Position numbers and translations under genes: made by a program. The notes beneath the pieces are model-generated. The model was not told the DNA's origin, made no database searches, and worked only from the letters and a program-made list of their open reading frames with translations. A stretch of 64,000 nt of DNA, taken from contig NZ_JAHKRC010000006.1 in assembly GCF_019345465.1 (NCBI RefSeq), forward strand, positions 1 to 64,000, given 5' to 3'. Below, piece by piece: positions 63,624-64,000 of the stretch; within the stretch, counting starts at the first letter, position 1; the number at the start of each line of letters is the position of its first letter. Origin of the DNA: Pseudomonas sp. NKUCC02_KPG (GTDB lineage Bacteria > Pseudomonadota > Gammaproteobacteria > Pseudomonadales > Pseudomonadaceae).

Positions 63624-64000
63624 ATGAGTCATACACTCAAACGCCGTCAATTTAATTTAGCTCCGCTGGCCTTGGCTTTAGCCCTTGCCGGCCTTGCCTC
63701 GACCGCCCATGCACATGGCGGCGCAGCGCAGATGGTGCCCCTGAAGTCGACCCTGGAAAATTTTGGGGCCACTGTAAAATGGGACGACTACGCCAACCTC
63801 TTCGTTATTTCCAAGGATGGGGCATATATCAAGGTAAAGCCGAACAGCAAAGTGGCGATGCTTAACGGCAAAAGACTGGAGCTTAGCGTTCCGGTGGTTT
63901 TCAAAAAAAATACTGCACTGATGTCGAATAACTTCATCAATGAAGTATTCCAGTCGGGCCTGGATAAAACGTTTAGCGTCGAAACCCGGCCTCATCCACT
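63624..64000 (+). CDS. tynA: TynA-type primary-amine oxidase, N-terminal part
   Basis: 125 residues visible; the gene runs off the window. Signal peptide ends about AHA. The mature start HGGAAQMVPLKSTLENFGATVKWDDYANLF, then KDGAYIKVKPNSKVAMLNGK and NFINEVFQSGLDKTF, matches domain D1 of E. coli copper amine oxidase TynA almost block by block. The active-site TPQ Tyr and copper His residues lie beyond the edge. It oxidises phenethylamine or tyramine in the periplasm, giving aldehyde, ammonia and peroxide. Confidence 0.9.
   Translation, partial: MSHTLKRRQFNLAPLALALALAGLASTAHAHGGAAQMVPLKSTLENFGATVKWDDYANLFVISKDGAYIKVKPNSKVAMLNGKRLELSVPVVFKKNTALMSNNFINEVFQSGLDKTFSVETRPHP

Overview
The window looks like a chromosomal segment of a Pseudomonas of the fluorescens/putida group. 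It is GC-rich, carries REP-type palindromes (for example at 8656-8685 and 39078-39105), a MvaT-family H-NS analogue, a FleN paralogue, a glcDEFG cluster, and close relatives of the Mn(II)-oxidation genes known from P. putida GB-1 (MnxG, McoA, MnxS1/MnxS2/MnxR). Family names come from recognising motifs by eye; no database search was run.

Region 1 (about 0.2-39 kb) is one large manganese-oxidation locus. On the minus strand at the left end are a GspG-type pseudopilin and a GspF-type platform protein. Diverging from them come a secreted lytic transglycosylase and then a six-gene unit: the giant multicopper oxidase mnxG, a beta-propeller protein, two SCO1-like copper/thiol proteins, a cytochrome c/substrate-binding fusion and a parvulin isomerase. 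A second plus-strand unit encodes a receiver-domain protein, a GspE ATPase, PilM/N/O/P-like inner-membrane proteins, a secretin lipoprotein, three pseudopilins and the curli export factors csgE, csgF and csgG. A convergent minus-strand operon encodes two paralogous secreted proteins of unknown function and the amyloid subunits (a CsgB-like protein and a 482-residue CsgA-like protein with about 20 repeats), ending at a bidirectional terminator. Then come mnxS1, the second oxidase mcoA, a SCO1-cytochrome c fusion, mnxS2 and the NtrC-type regulator mnxR.

The parts are tied together by regulatory DNA. Sequences with exact sigma-54 geometry (GG and GC elements 10 nt apart) precede the transglycosylase, mnxG, the Gsp/Csg unit, mcoA and the curli/unknown-protein operon, and G4-N6-C4 type dyads lie near most of them. 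The inference is that MnxR switches on oxidase, export machine and an extracellular amyloid together, to build a manganese-oxide-bearing extracellular matrix.

Region 2 (39-43.4 kb) is the glycolate oxidase operon glcD-glcE-glcF-glcG on the minus strand. Region 3 (43.4-47.5 kb) is a patchy accessory segment: two paralogous 55-codon genes, an unknown 111-residue protein, a fused remnant of an ornithine cyclodeaminase and an amino acid permease, an AT-rich stretch, an orphan FleN-like ATPase and a MvaT-like protein.

Region 4 (47.6-64 kb) is mostly metabolic and stress genes: a class C acid phosphatase, the oxygen-dependent methionine synthase pair mesX/mesD with a flavin-reductase-like gene and a MetR-like box, YceI, a DUF3833/SDR/DUF6482 unit, an envelope operon (DUF1254 protein, MipA/OmpV, class A acid phosphatase, beta-barrel protein), an AraC regulator, the arsR-arsB-arsC-arsH operon, an EutR-like regulator, and the start of a tynA-type copper amine oxidase cut by the window edge.
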